In this document: one piece after another, positions 35,048-44,279 of the stretch
Numbering within the stretch: the first letter of the stretch is position 1
Layout of the letters: every line of letters begins with the position of its first letter
Origin: Curtobacterium sp. L6-1
GTDB taxonomy: Bacteria > Actinomycetota > Actinomycetes > Actinomycetales > Microbacteriaceae
NCBI RefSeq assembly: GCF_018885305.1
Contig: NZ_CP076544.1
Location: forward strand, 620,001-684,000
Direction of reading: 5' to 3'
DNA: 64,000 nt
The notes under the pieces: model-generated
Seen by the model: the letters and a program-made list of their open reading frames with translations, nothing else
The model's database searches: none
What the model was told of the DNA's origin: nothing
Program-made: the position numbers and the translations under genes

Positions 35048-36172
35048 TCAGCGCTGGCGGAGCCGCCGGACGGTGTCCGAGGCCCGGTCCGCGAGCCGGA
35101 CGACGCGGCGCCCCCGGAACGCCTCGACCTCGGCGCGCGCCGCCTCGGCTCGGTCGCGCTCGAACTGCACGGCCTCCCGCAGGGCGTGGGCGTTCCTCTC
35201 GGCTTCCTGCTGTGCGTCCTCGGCGGCGTCGATGCGGGCGTCCCGCGTCGCGATGGACCGGCCGAGCCCCTGCAGCGTCCGGAACTCGTCCTCGGGCACC
35301 AGGCGGTCGGGCGTGCCGTCGAGCGCGGTCGACCCGGCCCGGCGGAGGACCTCGGCGACGGTGTCGTCACGGGTGAAGGGTCCCGCCGCCGCCTCGTCGT
35401 CGGTGACGAAGCGGAGCGCGAAGACCGACCGCAGGACGCCCTCGTGCAGGCGGCGGTGGTCGCGCATGCCGTGGTGGCGCGGGCTGGGGGTGAGGGCCGG
35501 GTTCTCCTCGTAGGCACGACCGCTCACCTCGACGCGGTGGGCGTACTGCTCCCAGGAGCGCCACGGCAGGTGCAGCACCTCGAGCGCCAGGGCCGTGGGC
35601 ACCGGGGCACCGTTCTCCACGCTCACGCGGTGGTTGCCCTGCACGACCACGACCGACGGGTCGCCGACGTGCACGGCGTTGGCGGTGGGGTGGGCGATCA
35701 GACCGGCCGCGCGGAGCTCGTCGACCGAGCGCTCGTCGCGCCAGTGCAGACGCTCCAAGCCGGCGCCGGTCTCGGCCATCGCTCCCGTGAGGTTCACGAC
35801 GGGCACGGTGAACGCCCCGACGGCGGGGTCGAGCTGCTCGAACACTCGGCGGACGGTCAGGGCCCGGTCGACCGGCACGATGAACTCGTCGGCGTCCGCG
35901 TTCACCACCCAGTCGGCGTGGTGGCGTGCTGCGGCGTCGCGGGCCATGCCGGTGACGACCGACCCCTGCTGCTTGCGGTGCACCGGATCGTGCCGGAGGT
36001 CGACGGTGACGTCGTCACGCGCGGCGAACGCCTCGAGGAGGGCGGTCGTGCCGTCCACCGAGCCGTTGTCGGTGATGACGAACACGTCGAAGCCCTGGGC
36101 GACGTGGTGGTCGAGCCAGGCGGGGATGACGTCCGCTTCGTCGCGGACCATCAGGGTGACGGCGAGGATCAT
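35048..36172 (-). CDS. Glycosyltransferase family 2/92-like protein with C-terminal coiled coil
   Basis: 374 residues. The N-terminal domain has AVTLMVRDEADVIPAWLDHHVAQGFD, VITDNGSVDGT and VVNADADEFIVP (DxD), as in DUF23/GT92-like and glycosyltransferases that carry a D-A-D-E-F motif. The C-terminal ~60 residues are charged and heptad-like (DAAEDAQQEAERNAHALREA...), probably a coiled coil for oligomerisation or membrane association. It is the last gene of the minus-strand run from 42990, separated from the preceding gene by 51 bases that contain their own TAGCCT box. Confidence 0.8.
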   Translation of the reverse strand: MILAVTLMVRDEADVIPAWLDHHVAQGFDVFVITDNGSVDGTTALLEAFAARDDVTVDLRHDPVHRKQQGSVVTGMARDAAARHHADWVVNADADEFIVPVDRALTVRRVFEQLDPAVGAFTVPVVNLTGAMAETGAGLERLHWRDERSVDELRAAGLIAHPTANAVHVGDPSVVVVQGNHRVSVENGAPVPTALALEVLHLPWRSWEQYAHRVEVSGRAYEENPALTPSPRHHGMRDHRRLHEGVLRSVFALRFVTDDEAAAGPFTRDDTVAEVLRRAGSTALDGTPDRLVPEDEFRTLQGLGRSIATRDARIDAAEDAQQEAERNAHALREAVQFERDRAEAARAEVEAFRGRRVVRLADRASDTVRRLRQR

Positions 36173-36210
36173 GTACAGCGCTCCGGTTCGGGAAGGGGAA
36201 GCTCCCTGAG

Positions 36211-36216
36211 AGGCTA
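36211..36216 (-). promoter_or_regulatory. Candidate -10 (TAGCCT) inside the minus-strand run
   Basis: Minus-strand TAGCCT at 36216-36211, about 38 nt before ATG 36172, which has CGGAG 8 nt upstream. Confidence 0.35.
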
Positions 36217-36223
36217 CCGGGGT

Positions 36224-37087
36224 TCAGCGGGTGTGCGTGGCGCGGGCCCGCACGGTCAGGGCGACCCGGAGCGCCAGCCGCAGCGGCGACAGCCACCACG
36301 CCGAGTACTTCTGCGCCAGGAAGCGGTAGGCGCTCTCGTGGTGGGCCCGACGCATCCGGTCCGAGGACCCCTGCGTCGCCGTGCCACCGACGTGCGTGGC
36401 GACCGCGGCGGGCTCGTACACGTTCCGGTAGCCCTGCCGGCCGATGCGCCAGCCGAGGTCGACGTCCTCGAAGTACATGAAGAAGCCCTCGTCGAAGCCG
36501 CCGAGCCGGTCGAACACGTCCCGCCGGACGAGCACGCAGGCCCCGGAGAGCCACCCGGCGTCCCGACGGCCGGTGTGGTCGCCGTCCTGCCGGTACCGCT
36601 TCGTCCACGGGTTGCCCTGCCAGACGTTCGCGAACACCGCGTGGCCGAGGCCGGTGCGGAGCGAGGGCACGAGCCGCGCGGACGGGTACACCTGCCCGTC
36701 GGTCTCGAGCAGCTTCGGGCCCACGGCGCCGATCGTCGGGTCGGACTCGGCGGTTGCGATCATGCGGTCGAGGGCGTGCGGTTCGAGGACGACGTCCGGG
36801 TTCGACACGAGCACCCACCGCACGTCGGGGGAGAGCGTCGCGACGGCCCGGTTGACGGCGGCCCCGTACCCGAGGTTCGCCCCGACGGCGACGAAGCGCG
36901 CCCCGGCGTCCTCGGTGACGGCGCGGAGGTGCGCGGCCGACGCGGACTCGTTGTCGGCGACGACCACCTCGACGTCCCGGTCGCTGGCCGCCGCGGTCGA
37001 CGCGAGGAACGGCGGCAGGACGTCGTCCGAGTTGTACGAGACGGTGACGATCGCGGCGCGGCCCGGCGTCCGGTGCTCCTCGGTCAT
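36224..37087 (-). CDS. Rhamnosyltransferase-like GT2 (WbbL type)
   Basis: 287 residues. Motifs: IVTVSYNSDDVLPPFL, ANLGYGAAVNRA, WVLVSNPDVVL (NPD in place of DxD, as in WbbL-like rhamnosyltransferases), GWLSGACVLVRRDVFDRL, and GFDEGFFMYFEDVDLGWR. The family adds L-rhamnose from dTDP-rhamnose, consistent with the rml genes nearby. ATGA overlap with the preceding gene shows coupling. Confidence 0.85.
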   Translation of the reverse strand: MTEEHRTPGRAAIVTVSYNSDDVLPPFLASTAAASDRDVEVVVADNESASAAHLRAVTEDAGARFVAVGANLGYGAAVNRAVATLSPDVRWVLVSNPDVVLEPHALDRMIATAESDPTIGAVGPKLLETDGQVYPSARLVPSLRTGLGHAVFANVWQGNPWTKRYRQDGDHTGRRDAGWLSGACVLVRRDVFDRLGGFDEGFFMYFEDVDLGWRIGRQGYRNVYEPAAVATHVGGTATQGSSDRMRRAHHESAYRFLAQKYSAWWLSPLRLALRVALTVRARATHTR

Positions 37088-38211
37088 GCGTAGACCCCCA
37101 GGTGCACCGCGGCGCACGCCGCCCAGGTGAAGCCGGCGGCGCGACGGCGTGCCCGCTCGACCCGCTCGGCACGGACCGACGGCGCGTCAGCCAGCAGCGC
37201 GGCGAGGGCTTCGGCGATCGGCCCGGCGTCCGGCTCCGTGTAGGTCACCGCGTCGCCGCCGATCTCGGGGATCGCGAGACGGTCGGTCGTGAGGACGTCG
37301 GCACCCGAGGCCATCGCCTCGAGCACCGGCAGGCCGAAACCCTCGGCCGTGCTCGGGTAGACGACCACGCGGGCGCCCCCGAGGAACGCGCGGAGTTCGT
37401 CGATCGGCAGGTACCCGAGGTAGCGGAGCGGCGCTCCGGGCTCGTCGCCGGCGGCGGTGAGCTCCCGTCGCGCGGCGTCGTCCCATCCGAGTCCACCGGC
37501 GACGAGCAGCGTCGGGGGCTCGGGTCCGTCGCCGGCCCGGAGCGCCCGGTGCGCGGCGATGAGCTGCGGCACGCGCTTGCGGGGTTCCACGGTGCCGAGG
37601 AAGGCGATCCAGTCGTCGTCGCCGAGGTCGTGCGCGGCCCGGAACGCCGCGGTCTCGGCCGGCGTCGGGGCACGGAACAGGTCGCGGTCGACGCCGAGGT
37701 GCGCGACGACCGTCGGTCGCCGCGCGGCACCGGCGAGGCGGTCGAGCTCGCGCACGGTCGCCGCGCTCGGCGCGACCGTGCCGCGGGCCAGGCGACGGGC
37801 CAGGCGCGTCCAGGTCCGGAAGAACGCGACCTTGAGCCGCGAGTGCGCGGCCGGGTCCGAGAAGAAGGTCGCGTCGTGCAGCGTCACGACGGTCCGGGAG
37901 GCCCGGATCACCGGGAACGTGTAGTGCGGGCTGTGCAGGACCCGCGCCCCCACCCGCCGGGCGGCGGCCGGCAGGCCGACCTGCTCCCAGACCAGGCGCA
38001 GCGGTCGCGACGCCGTCCACCCCGGCGCCGCGCGGTACCGGTGCCCCGGGGCCGTCGTGCGGAGCCAGTCGAGGTCGGCGGGCTTCACGACGACGTCGAC
38101 GGACGTGTCCTGCTCCGCCAGGCCCTGCAGGAGGCCGGCGATGTACCGCGCGACACCGCCGCGGTTCGGGGGGATCGAGGTGGCGTCGACGAGCACGGGC
38201 AGCGCCCCCAC
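37084..38211 (-). CDS. Glycosyltransferase family 4 protein
   Basis: 375 residues, GT-B fold. N-terminal PNRGGVARYIAGLLQGLAEQ; donor domain WIAFLGTVEPRKRVPQLIAAH and EGFGLPVLEAMASGADVLT. It is a distant relative of the enzyme at 17675 (GGVARY/GGIGRY and EPRK motifs). GTG 38211 is separated by one base from the stop of the exporter ATPase gene. Part of the same operon as the ABC exporter, so it builds the exported polymer. Confidence 0.85.
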   Translation of the reverse strand: MGALPVLVDATSIPPNRGGVARYIAGLLQGLAEQDTSVDVVVKPADLDWLRTTAPGHRYRAAPGWTASRPLRLVWEQVGLPAAARRVGARVLHSPHYTFPVIRASRTVVTLHDATFFSDPAAHSRLKVAFFRTWTRLARRLARGTVAPSAATVRELDRLAGAARRPTVVAHLGVDRDLFRAPTPAETAAFRAAHDLGDDDWIAFLGTVEPRKRVPQLIAAHRALRAGDGPEPPTLLVAGGLGWDDAARRELTAAGDEPGAPLRYLGYLPIDELRAFLGGARVVVYPSTAEGFGLPVLEAMASGADVLTTDRLAIPEIGGDAVTYTEPDAGPIAEALAALLADAPSVRAERVERARRRAAGFTWAACAAVHLGVYA

Positions 38212-38212
38212 G

Positions 38213-39451
38213 TCAGCCGACCTGGCGCTCGGTGGTCCGCGTCCAGGCGATGCCGGACTGCGTGTCCTCGTCCACGACGACGAAGCGGGCCGCCTCGCGC
38301 TGGATGACGATGTGCTCGCCGTTCGGCTTGGCGAGGAACACGTGCACGAAGTACTGGCCACCGCCGAGCCGCAGGTCGTGCAGGTGCCACTCGACGGTCG
38401 CCGTGCCGCGCAGGGGGTCGTGGACGACCTGCGACTGGCGGCTGTCCATGCCGAACGCGGGGTGCCCGAGGTGCGTCTCGATCTTGATGCCGGCACGCCA
38501 CTCGGGCAGGACCGTCGCGTGCGAGAAGGTCGCGCGGACCACGAGGTCGTCGCCGTGCTCGTGGTCGGCGCCGGCGGGCTTGCCGGGGATCTCGAGTTCG
38601 ACGTGCTCGACCTTGCCGGGGTTCGCGTCCTCGTCCGGGTGGGTCGCCTCGACCTCGGCGACGCGGCGGTCCTCGAGGATGTCGCGGAAGTTCTTCACCG
38701 CGAGCCGGGCCGAGCCCTGGAACATGACCTCGCCGTGGTGCAGGACGACGGCGGAGTCGCAGAGTTCCTGCACCTGGCCGAGGGAGTGCGACACGAGGAT
38801 GATCGTGCGGCCCTGCTCCTGGAACTCGCGGATCTTGTCGAGGCACTTCTTCTGGAACTGCTCGTCGCCGACGGCCAGGACCTCGTCGACCAGCAGGACG
38901 TCGGGGTCGGTGTTGATCGCGACGGCGAAGGCGAGCCGCACGTACATGCCGGACGAGTAGAACTTCACCTGGGTGTCGATGAAGTCGCCGATGCCGGAGA
39001 ACTGCAGGATGTCCTCGAAGCGGGCTTCGGTCTCCTCCTGCGTCTGGCCGAGGATCGCCGCGTTCAGGTAGACGTTCTCGCGGCCGGTCAGGTCGGGGTG
39101 GAAGCCGGCGCCGAGCTCGATGAGGGCGGCGAGACGGCCGCGGCGCTCGACGGAGCCGGTGGTCGGTTCGAGGATGCCGCCGATGGTCTTCAGCAGCGTC
39201 GACTTGCCGGAGCCGTTCGGCCCGAGCAGACCGATCGTGGTGCCGGCGGGGATGTCCAGGCTGACGTCCTTGAGCGCCCAGAAGTCCTCGCTGTGCCGAC
39301 GCCCGGCGCGACCGAGCGTGACGACGCGTTCCTTGAGCGAGTTGTCCTTGCGGATCGTGAACCGCTTCGAGACGTTCCGCACCGTGACGACGGCGGGGGC
39401 GTCCGCGAACGGCGAGGTCGTGGCCTGGGTGCGCTCGTTGTCGATGGTCAT
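38213..39451 (-). CDS. Polysaccharide ABC exporter ATPase with C-terminal sugar-binding-like domain (Wzt type)
   Basis: 412 residues. Nucleotide-binding domain: Walker A GPNGSGKST (77-85), ABC signature YSSGMYVRLAFA (165-176), Walker B DVLLVDEV (184-191) and H-loop His222. Residues about 270-405 form an extra beta-rich domain (LVVRATFSHATVLPEWRAGIKIETHLGHPAFGMDS, GGQYFVHVFLAKPNGEHIV) like that of Wzt proteins, which recognise a modified chain end before export. It powers the permease encoded 4 bases upstream in the operon. The presence of this domain suggests a polymer with a terminal cap. Confidence 0.9.
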   Translation of the reverse strand: MTIDNERTQATTSPFADAPAVVTVRNVSKRFTIRKDNSLKERVVTLGRAGRRHSEDFWALKDVSLDIPAGTTIGLLGPNGSGKSTLLKTIGGILEPTTGSVERRGRLAALIELGAGFHPDLTGRENVYLNAAILGQTQEETEARFEDILQFSGIGDFIDTQVKFYSSGMYVRLAFAVAINTDPDVLLVDEVLAVGDEQFQKKCLDKIREFQEQGRTIILVSHSLGQVQELCDSAVVLHHGEVMFQGSARLAVKNFRDILEDRRVAEVEATHPDEDANPGKVEHVELEIPGKPAGADHEHGDDLVVRATFSHATVLPEWRAGIKIETHLGHPAFGMDSRQSQVVHDPLRGTATVEWHLHDLRLGGGQYFVHVFLAKPNGEHIVIQREAARFVVVDEDTQSGIAWTRTTERQVG

Positions 39452-39455
39452 CGGA

Positions 39456-40352
39456 TCAGATCTCCTGCGCGAAGTTGCCCTGCAGCTTCGCGAAGACGCG
39501 CTGGCAGAGGGCGAGGGCGACGAGGCCGACGGCGGCGGCGATGCCGAGCCGGAGCAGCAGGTCGGCGGGGTACTGCGCGTCGCTGCCCGCGGTCCAGAAC
39601 GCCCGGTGGATGCCGAGCACGGCGAGCGTGATCGGGTTGGCCGTGTACAGGTCGAGCAGCCACGAGCTCGCGGCCTTCGACACCATCTGCCAGCTGTAGA
39701 CGATGGGGGAGCCCCACATGAGCAGGAGCACGAGCACCTCGACGAGGTACTGCATGTCGCGCAGGTACACGTTGGCCGCCGCGAGCAGGAGCGCGAGCGC
39801 GGTGGCCCAGATGAGGATGACGAGCGTCGCGGGGAAGAAGTAGAGCAGGTCCGGCCGGATCCAGTCGAAGCCGCTCTGCAGGATCGCGGCGGCCAGGAGC
39901 ACGACGAGCTGCACGCCGAAGTTGAACAGCGCGGCGCCGACGCTCGCGAGCGGGTAGATCTCGCGCGGCAGGTAGACCTTCTTGATGAGTCCGCCGTTCG
40001 ACACGATGGACGCGGTGCCGGACGCCACGATCTCGCTGAACAGCCCGTAGAGCGTCAGCCCCGAGAACACGTAGATCGCGAACTCCGGGATGTTCCGCGA
40101 GGCGCCGAGGATCTGCCCGAGCACGAAGTAGTAGATCGCCAGCTGCACGAGCGGACGGATGAGCGTCCACGCGAAGCCCAGCGCGCTGTCCTTGTACCGG
40201 GACTTGAGGTCACGGCGGATGAGCAGGTCGAGCAGCTGCCGGTGGGCGACGACCTCGCGGATCGACCCGAGCACCGCGGTGGCGGGACGACCGGCGGGGG
40301 CCATGCGCTCCTGACGGAGACGCTCGAACCGCTCGCTGACGATGTTGCTCAT
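39456..40352 (-). CDS. Polysaccharide ABC exporter permease (Wzm/TagG type, ABC-2)
   Basis: 298 residues. N-terminal amphipathic region (LLDLLIRRDLKSRYKDSALGFAWTLIRPLVQ), six hydrophobic segments and the ABC-2 hallmark LRDMQYLVEVLVLLLMWGSPIVYS, followed by NPITLAVLGIHRAFW. With the ATPase it forms the half-transporter dimer that moves undecaprenyl-linked polysaccharide across the membrane. GAAGGAA is 5 nt before ATG 40352. It lies 70 bases downstream of the large glycosyltransferase gene, with a TACAGT box between. Confidence 0.92.
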   Translation of the reverse strand: MSNIVSERFERLRQERMAPAGRPATAVLGSIREVVAHRQLLDLLIRRDLKSRYKDSALGFAWTLIRPLVQLAIYYFVLGQILGASRNIPEFAIYVFSGLTLYGLFSEIVASGTASIVSNGGLIKKVYLPREIYPLASVGAALFNFGVQLVVLLAAAILQSGFDWIRPDLLYFFPATLVILIWATALALLLAAANVYLRDMQYLVEVLVLLLMWGSPIVYSWQMVSKAASSWLLDLYTANPITLAVLGIHRAFWTAGSDAQYPADLLLRLGIAAAVGLVALALCQRVFAKLQGNFAQEI

Positions 40353-40387
40353 GGGTTCCTTCGGTTCTCGACGCGCGACGACGGACA

Positions 40388-40393
40388 ACTGTA
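40388..40393 (-). promoter_or_regulatory. Candidate -10 (TACAGT) for exporter genes
   Basis: Minus-strand TACAGT at 40393-40388, giving a leader of about 29 nt. Confidence 0.4.
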
Positions 40394-40422
40394 CATCTGC
40401 GGTCGGGGACGACCGCCGGGCG

Positions 40423-42990
40423 TCAGCGGCCGTTCTTGCTCTCGCGCATGATGCGCACCCGGTTCTGCACCTTGTCCCGAAGACCGGACAGGCCGTTCTG
40501 TCGGAGGTACCAGGTGGCCAGGCGCACGTCGCGGGTGATCCCGTGCCGGCTGTTCGCGATCTCGTGGAACTGCATCTCGCGCTGTCGGGCGGGGCTGAGC
40601 GCCACCCGCGGACGGCTGCCGGCGGCGACCGAACCGGCCGGGACGGCGGCGTCGTGCGCGCGGTCGGCGGCGACCTGCGGGTCCTTGCAGAACTCGACGA
40701 GCGGTGCGAGCGCACGCTCCCACGTGAAGTCCTGGCGGACACGGCTGACGGCGGCTCGGGCGGCCGCGGCAGCCTCGGGGTCGTACAGCATCGACTCGAG
40801 TGCGGCGGCGAGGGCGTCGACGTCCCGCTCCTTGACGGCCACGCCCATGCCCTCGGCCGCGACGAGGTCCCCGAAGCTGTCGCCGTCGGTCGTGACGATC
40901 GGCAGGTTCGCCCACATGTAGTCGAGGATCCGGGTGCGGAACGAGAACGTCGTCTCGATGTGCGCGAAGTGCGTGCTCACGCCGGCATCCGCCTCGAGCA
41001 GGTAGTTCTGGCGGTCGTCGAGCGCGACCCACTGCTCGTTGAAGAACACGTGCTTGCCGGTCAGGCCGAGCTGGTCGCTGATCCGACGGGTCTCGGCGAC
41101 GATGGCCATCTCGGGCACGTCCGGGTTCGGGTGCGCGACGCCGAGGAAGAACAGCCGGATGTCGTCGTGCCGCTCGGCGACCTGCGCGATCGCCCGGACG
41201 AGCGACGGGGTGTCGAACCAGTTGTAGATGCCGCCGCCCCAGATGACGACCTTGTCGTCGGCGCCGATGCCGGGCGTGACGCCGCGGATCGCGGTGCGCT
41301 CGTGCTGCGGCGGCTTCGAGTCCATGCCGAACGGCGCGATCGCGATGAGCTTGTTCAGGTTGTCGTCGGCCAGGTAGTTGTCCGGGTTCACGCGGCCCAC
41401 GGCGGCGAGCTGCCCGAGCCAGAACAGCCGCTGCCGCTCGGAGGCGCAGAGGAAGAAGTCCCCGCGCTCGAGCTGGGCGTTGATGACCTCGGTGGTGCTG
41501 GTGACCTGGTTGCGCCAGCCGACGTCGCCGTTGTCCCGCGCCTGCTCGAGCTGCTCGAGGTGCATCGGGTCGTAGAGGTCGACGACCATGATCTTGTTCG
41601 ACTTCTGCAGGGTCGTGAAGTGGTGGAGCGCGTAGCCCTGGAAGAAGATGACGTCCGCCCACTCCTCGTGCTCCCGCATCGCGCGCTCGTGCTGGAGCGG
41701 GACACGGCTCACCTCGAAGGCGTCGGACTTCCGGTTCGCGACGTTCCAGGTGACCAGGCGCACGTCGTTGTCGGGCGCGAGCGCCTCGGCGATCTTCCAC
41801 GCCCGCATGCCCGGGCCGGCCATCTTCTCGCCCAGGGCGTCACCGGTGATGACGAGCACCTTCGTGCGGTGCATCGGCGCCTCGACGTCGAAGGCCTCGA
41901 GGATCGCGCGGTAGCCCTCGAGGAAGTAGCCGTCCTCGAACAGCGGCTTGAAGGCGTCGCCGAACAGCCGGAACACGTCCTTGTCGCTCCGCACGCGCTC
42001 GGACTGGATGCGCCGGCGCTCCTCGCTGAGCCGGGGGAGGTCGGCGACGAACTGGTCGAGCGCGAAGAAGCCGGCGACGGTCTCCTTCGAGATCGAGGTC
42101 AGGGTGTCGAACTCGTCCGGGGCCCCGGTGAAGCGCCGGATGTCGAACTCCTCGGAGTCCCGACCGCTCTTCGCCACGGCACGGCGGGCGAGCAGCGCGA
42201 GGGCCGCCGGCAGGAAGACGCCGAGGTTCTCGTCCGACAGGTTCTTGTAGAGCAGGTGCAGGGCGTTCCGCTCGAGCAGGTACATCTCGCGGTGGTCGCC
42301 GAACGACTTCATCGAGCCGTGGTGCTTGTGGAAGACCACGGAGCGCGGGGCGAACCGCACCCGGTAGCCGAGCAGGTTGAGGCGCCAGCCGAGGTCCACG
42401 TCGTCGTAGAACATGAACAGGCCCTCGTCGAACCCGCCGACCTCGAGGAAGACGTCGCGGCGGACGAACAGCGCCGAGCCGGTGCCGAAGAGCAGGTCCT
42501 GGGGCTCGTCGAAGCGGCCGTCGTCCACCTCGGCGATGTGGTTCTTGTAGCCCATCCCGAACCAGCTCAGGCCGGACTCGACGAAGTCGATCGTCTTGCC
42601 CTCCCAGTCGAGGACCTTGCTGGCGACCGCGGCGACCCGGGGGCTCGGCGCGAACCCGGCCACGCCCTCCTTGATCCACGCCTGGTCGGGCTTGGCGTCG
42701 TTGTTGAGGAACGCGACGACGTCGCCGGTCGCCTCGCGCGCGCCGAGGTTGCTGCCGCCGGTGAAGCCGAGGTTCTCGGGGGAGACGATGATGCGCACGT
42801 TCGGCCGGTCACCGAGGGCCGCGCGCAGGCGGGTCTCGCTGTCGTCGCCGGAGCCGTTCTCGACGACGACGATCTCGAGCCGGTCCGCCGGCCAGTCGAC
42901 CTCGGTCAGGCGGGCGATGCACTCGAGGGTGTCGTCCGTCCCGCGGAAGTTGATGACGACGACGGACACGCGGGGCGCGAAGGTGGACAT
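40423..42990 (-). CDS. Bifunctional GT2-GT4 glycosyltransferase
   Basis: 855 residues, two enzymes in one chain. Residues 7-240: GT2 with VSVVVINFRGTDDTLEC, ENLGFTGGSNLGAREATGD, FLNNDA (95-99) and VGGFDEGLFMFYDDVDLGWR (rhamnosyltransferase style). Residues about 385-740: GT4-like, with KVLVITGDALGEKMAGPGMR, WGGGIYNWFDTPSLVRA, LFFLGVAHPNPDVP and LDYMWANLPIVTTDGDSFG. A helical linker (240-385) joins them. Such fused proteins occur in ABC-dependent O-antigen-like loci and may add alternating sugars. It is the first gene of the exporter run, started at ATG 42990 with GGAG 8 nt upstream. Confidence 0.85.
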   Translation of the reverse strand: MSTFAPRVSVVVINFRGTDDTLECIARLTEVDWPADRLEIVVVENGSGDDSETRLRAALGDRPNVRIIVSPENLGFTGGSNLGAREATGDVVAFLNNDAKPDQAWIKEGVAGFAPSPRVAAVASKVLDWEGKTIDFVESGLSWFGMGYKNHIAEVDDGRFDEPQDLLFGTGSALFVRRDVFLEVGGFDEGLFMFYDDVDLGWRLNLLGYRVRFAPRSVVFHKHHGSMKSFGDHREMYLLERNALHLLYKNLSDENLGVFLPAALALLARRAVAKSGRDSEEFDIRRFTGAPDEFDTLTSISKETVAGFFALDQFVADLPRLSEERRRIQSERVRSDKDVFRLFGDAFKPLFEDGYFLEGYRAILEAFDVEAPMHRTKVLVITGDALGEKMAGPGMRAWKIAEALAPDNDVRLVTWNVANRKSDAFEVSRVPLQHERAMREHEEWADVIFFQGYALHHFTTLQKSNKIMVVDLYDPMHLEQLEQARDNGDVGWRNQVTSTTEVINAQLERGDFFLCASERQRLFWLGQLAAVGRVNPDNYLADDNLNKLIAIAPFGMDSKPPQHERTAIRGVTPGIGADDKVVIWGGGIYNWFDTPSLVRAIAQVAERHDDIRLFFLGVAHPNPDVPEMAIVAETRRISDQLGLTGKHVFFNEQWVALDDRQNYLLEADAGVSTHFAHIETTFSFRTRILDYMWANLPIVTTDGDSFGDLVAAEGMGVAVKERDVDALAAALESMLYDPEAAAAARAAVSRVRQDFTWERALAPLVEFCKDPQVAADRAHDAAVPAGSVAAGSRPRVALSPARQREMQFHEIANSRHGITRDVRLATWYLRQNGLSGLRDKVQNRVRIMRESKNGR

Positions 42991-43039
42991 GGATCGACTC
43001 CGTACATCGGCTTGCGGGGCTGCCTGCAGAGGCGGCACC

Positions 43040-43045
43040 ACTGTA
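43040..43045 (-). promoter_or_regulatory. Candidate -10 (TACAGT) for the large glycosyltransferase
   Basis: Minus-strand TACAGT at 43045-43040 in the divergent gap, giving a leader of about 43 nt. The same box occurs at the exporter promoter (40393). Confidence 0.45.
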
Positions 43046-43109
43046 GCGGACCGACCCCTGACGGCCTGCGGTGTCCGGACCGTCCGGCGACCGTCCGTCG
43101 TCGTGCTGG

Positions 43110-43115
43110 GAAGAT
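43110..43115 (+). promoter_or_regulatory. Candidate leaderless -10 (GAAGAT)
   Basis: GAAGAT is followed by GGCCCC and GTG 43122; an identical box and spacing occur at 52342-52337 on the minus strand. Confidence 0.45.
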
Positions 43116-43121
43116 GGCCCC

Positions 43122-44156
43122 GTGGACGTCTCCGTCATCATCGTCGACTGGCACCAGCCCGAGCTCACCCGGCGGGCGGTCGCCTCGGTCCTGTCGCAGC
43201 GCGTCGACGCCGAGGTCGAGGTGGTGCTCGTCGTGAACGAGGCCGACGACCGGGCCGTCGCGGCCTACCGCGCCGACCTGCCGTCCGTGGTGGTGGTCCC
43301 CGAGCGCGGGAACGCGGGCTTCGCGGGCGGGGTCGCCCGGGGGATCGCCGCGTCGACCGGTGACGTGGTCGTGCTCCTCAACAACGACGCGGTGGCCGAC
43401 CACGGGTTCCTCGACCGCGGGCTCGCCGTCCTGGCCGCGGGTGGTCCGCAGGTCGCGGCCGTCGCGGCGACCGCGGTCCTCGAGGGCCGCTTCGCCCCGT
43501 CCCCGGCGTCGGCGCCCCGGTCCGACGCCGACCTCGTCGCGGCGGACGGTCGACGCTGGCGCCGGGTCGAGGACGGCGGCGTCACGCTCGTCAACGGCAC
43601 CGGGGTCGTGCTGGACCGCTCCGGCAACGGCCGCGACCGGGACTGGCTCCGTCCGATCGACGACGCCCCGGAGTCGGCGCCGCTGTTCGGCTTCTCCGGG
43701 GGAGCGGCCTTCCTCCGCCGGGACGCACTCGAGCGGGTGGGCGGCTTCGACGAGTCCCTCTTCATGTACTACGAGGACCTCGACGTCGCGTGGCGCCTCC
43801 GCCTCGCCGGCTACGCGGTCCGCGCCGCTCCGGACGCCGTCGTGGTGCACCGGCACGCGGCGAGCTCGGACAGCAGCGGTCCGCTGGTCCGGTCCCAGAG
43901 CATGCGCAACCGCCTGGTGGTCACGGCCCGGAACGGCTCCAGGGGCATGCTCCTCCGGGTCCTGGTCCGGACCGTGGGACGCCTGGCCCGCGACCTGGTG
44001 CGGCCCGGGTCGGCGCAGCTCGCGCCGTCGGCGTGGTGGCGGCTCTGCCGGGAGGCCCCTGCCGCACTCCGTCGTGCCCGTCGCCTCCGCCGTGCGGACG
44101 GACACGACGCGGCGGCACGTCGCCGCGTCGAGGCGACGCTCGACACCGTCGCCTGA
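43122..44156 (+). CDS. Rhamnosyltransferase-like GT2
   Basis: 344 residues. DVSVIIVDWHQPELTRRAVASVL, ERGNAGFAGGVARGIAASTGD, LLNNDAV and GFSGGAAFLRRDALERVGGFDESLFMYYEDLDVAWR place it with WbbL-like GT2 enzymes. The C-terminal ~80 residues are basic and Arg-rich (RLARDLVRPGSAQ..., LRRARRLRRADG), suggesting attachment to the membrane. Divergent from the exporter run. Confidence 0.85.
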   Translation: MDVSVIIVDWHQPELTRRAVASVLSQRVDAEVEVVLVVNEADDRAVAAYRADLPSVVVVPERGNAGFAGGVARGIAASTGDVVVLLNNDAVADHGFLDRGLAVLAAGGPQVAAVAATAVLEGRFAPSPASAPRSDADLVAADGRRWRRVEDGGVTLVNGTGVVLDRSGNGRDRDWLRPIDDAPESAPLFGFSGGAAFLRRDALERVGGFDESLFMYYEDLDVAWRLRLAGYAVRAAPDAVVVHRHAASSDSSGPLVRSQSMRNRLVVTARNGSRGMLLRVLVRTVGRLARDLVRPGSAQLAPSAWWRLCREAPAALRRARRLRRADGHDAAARRRVEATLDTVA

Positions 44157-44279
44157 GCGGGTGCACAGGGGCGCCGCACGCGCCCGCGGGTGCACGTCGG
44201 CGCCGTAGGGCCCGGAACGGCGGGGTGGCGCGCCGGGGCCGGATCGGGCCTCCCGTTCGGGGGTCGTCCCGGGGGCTGT

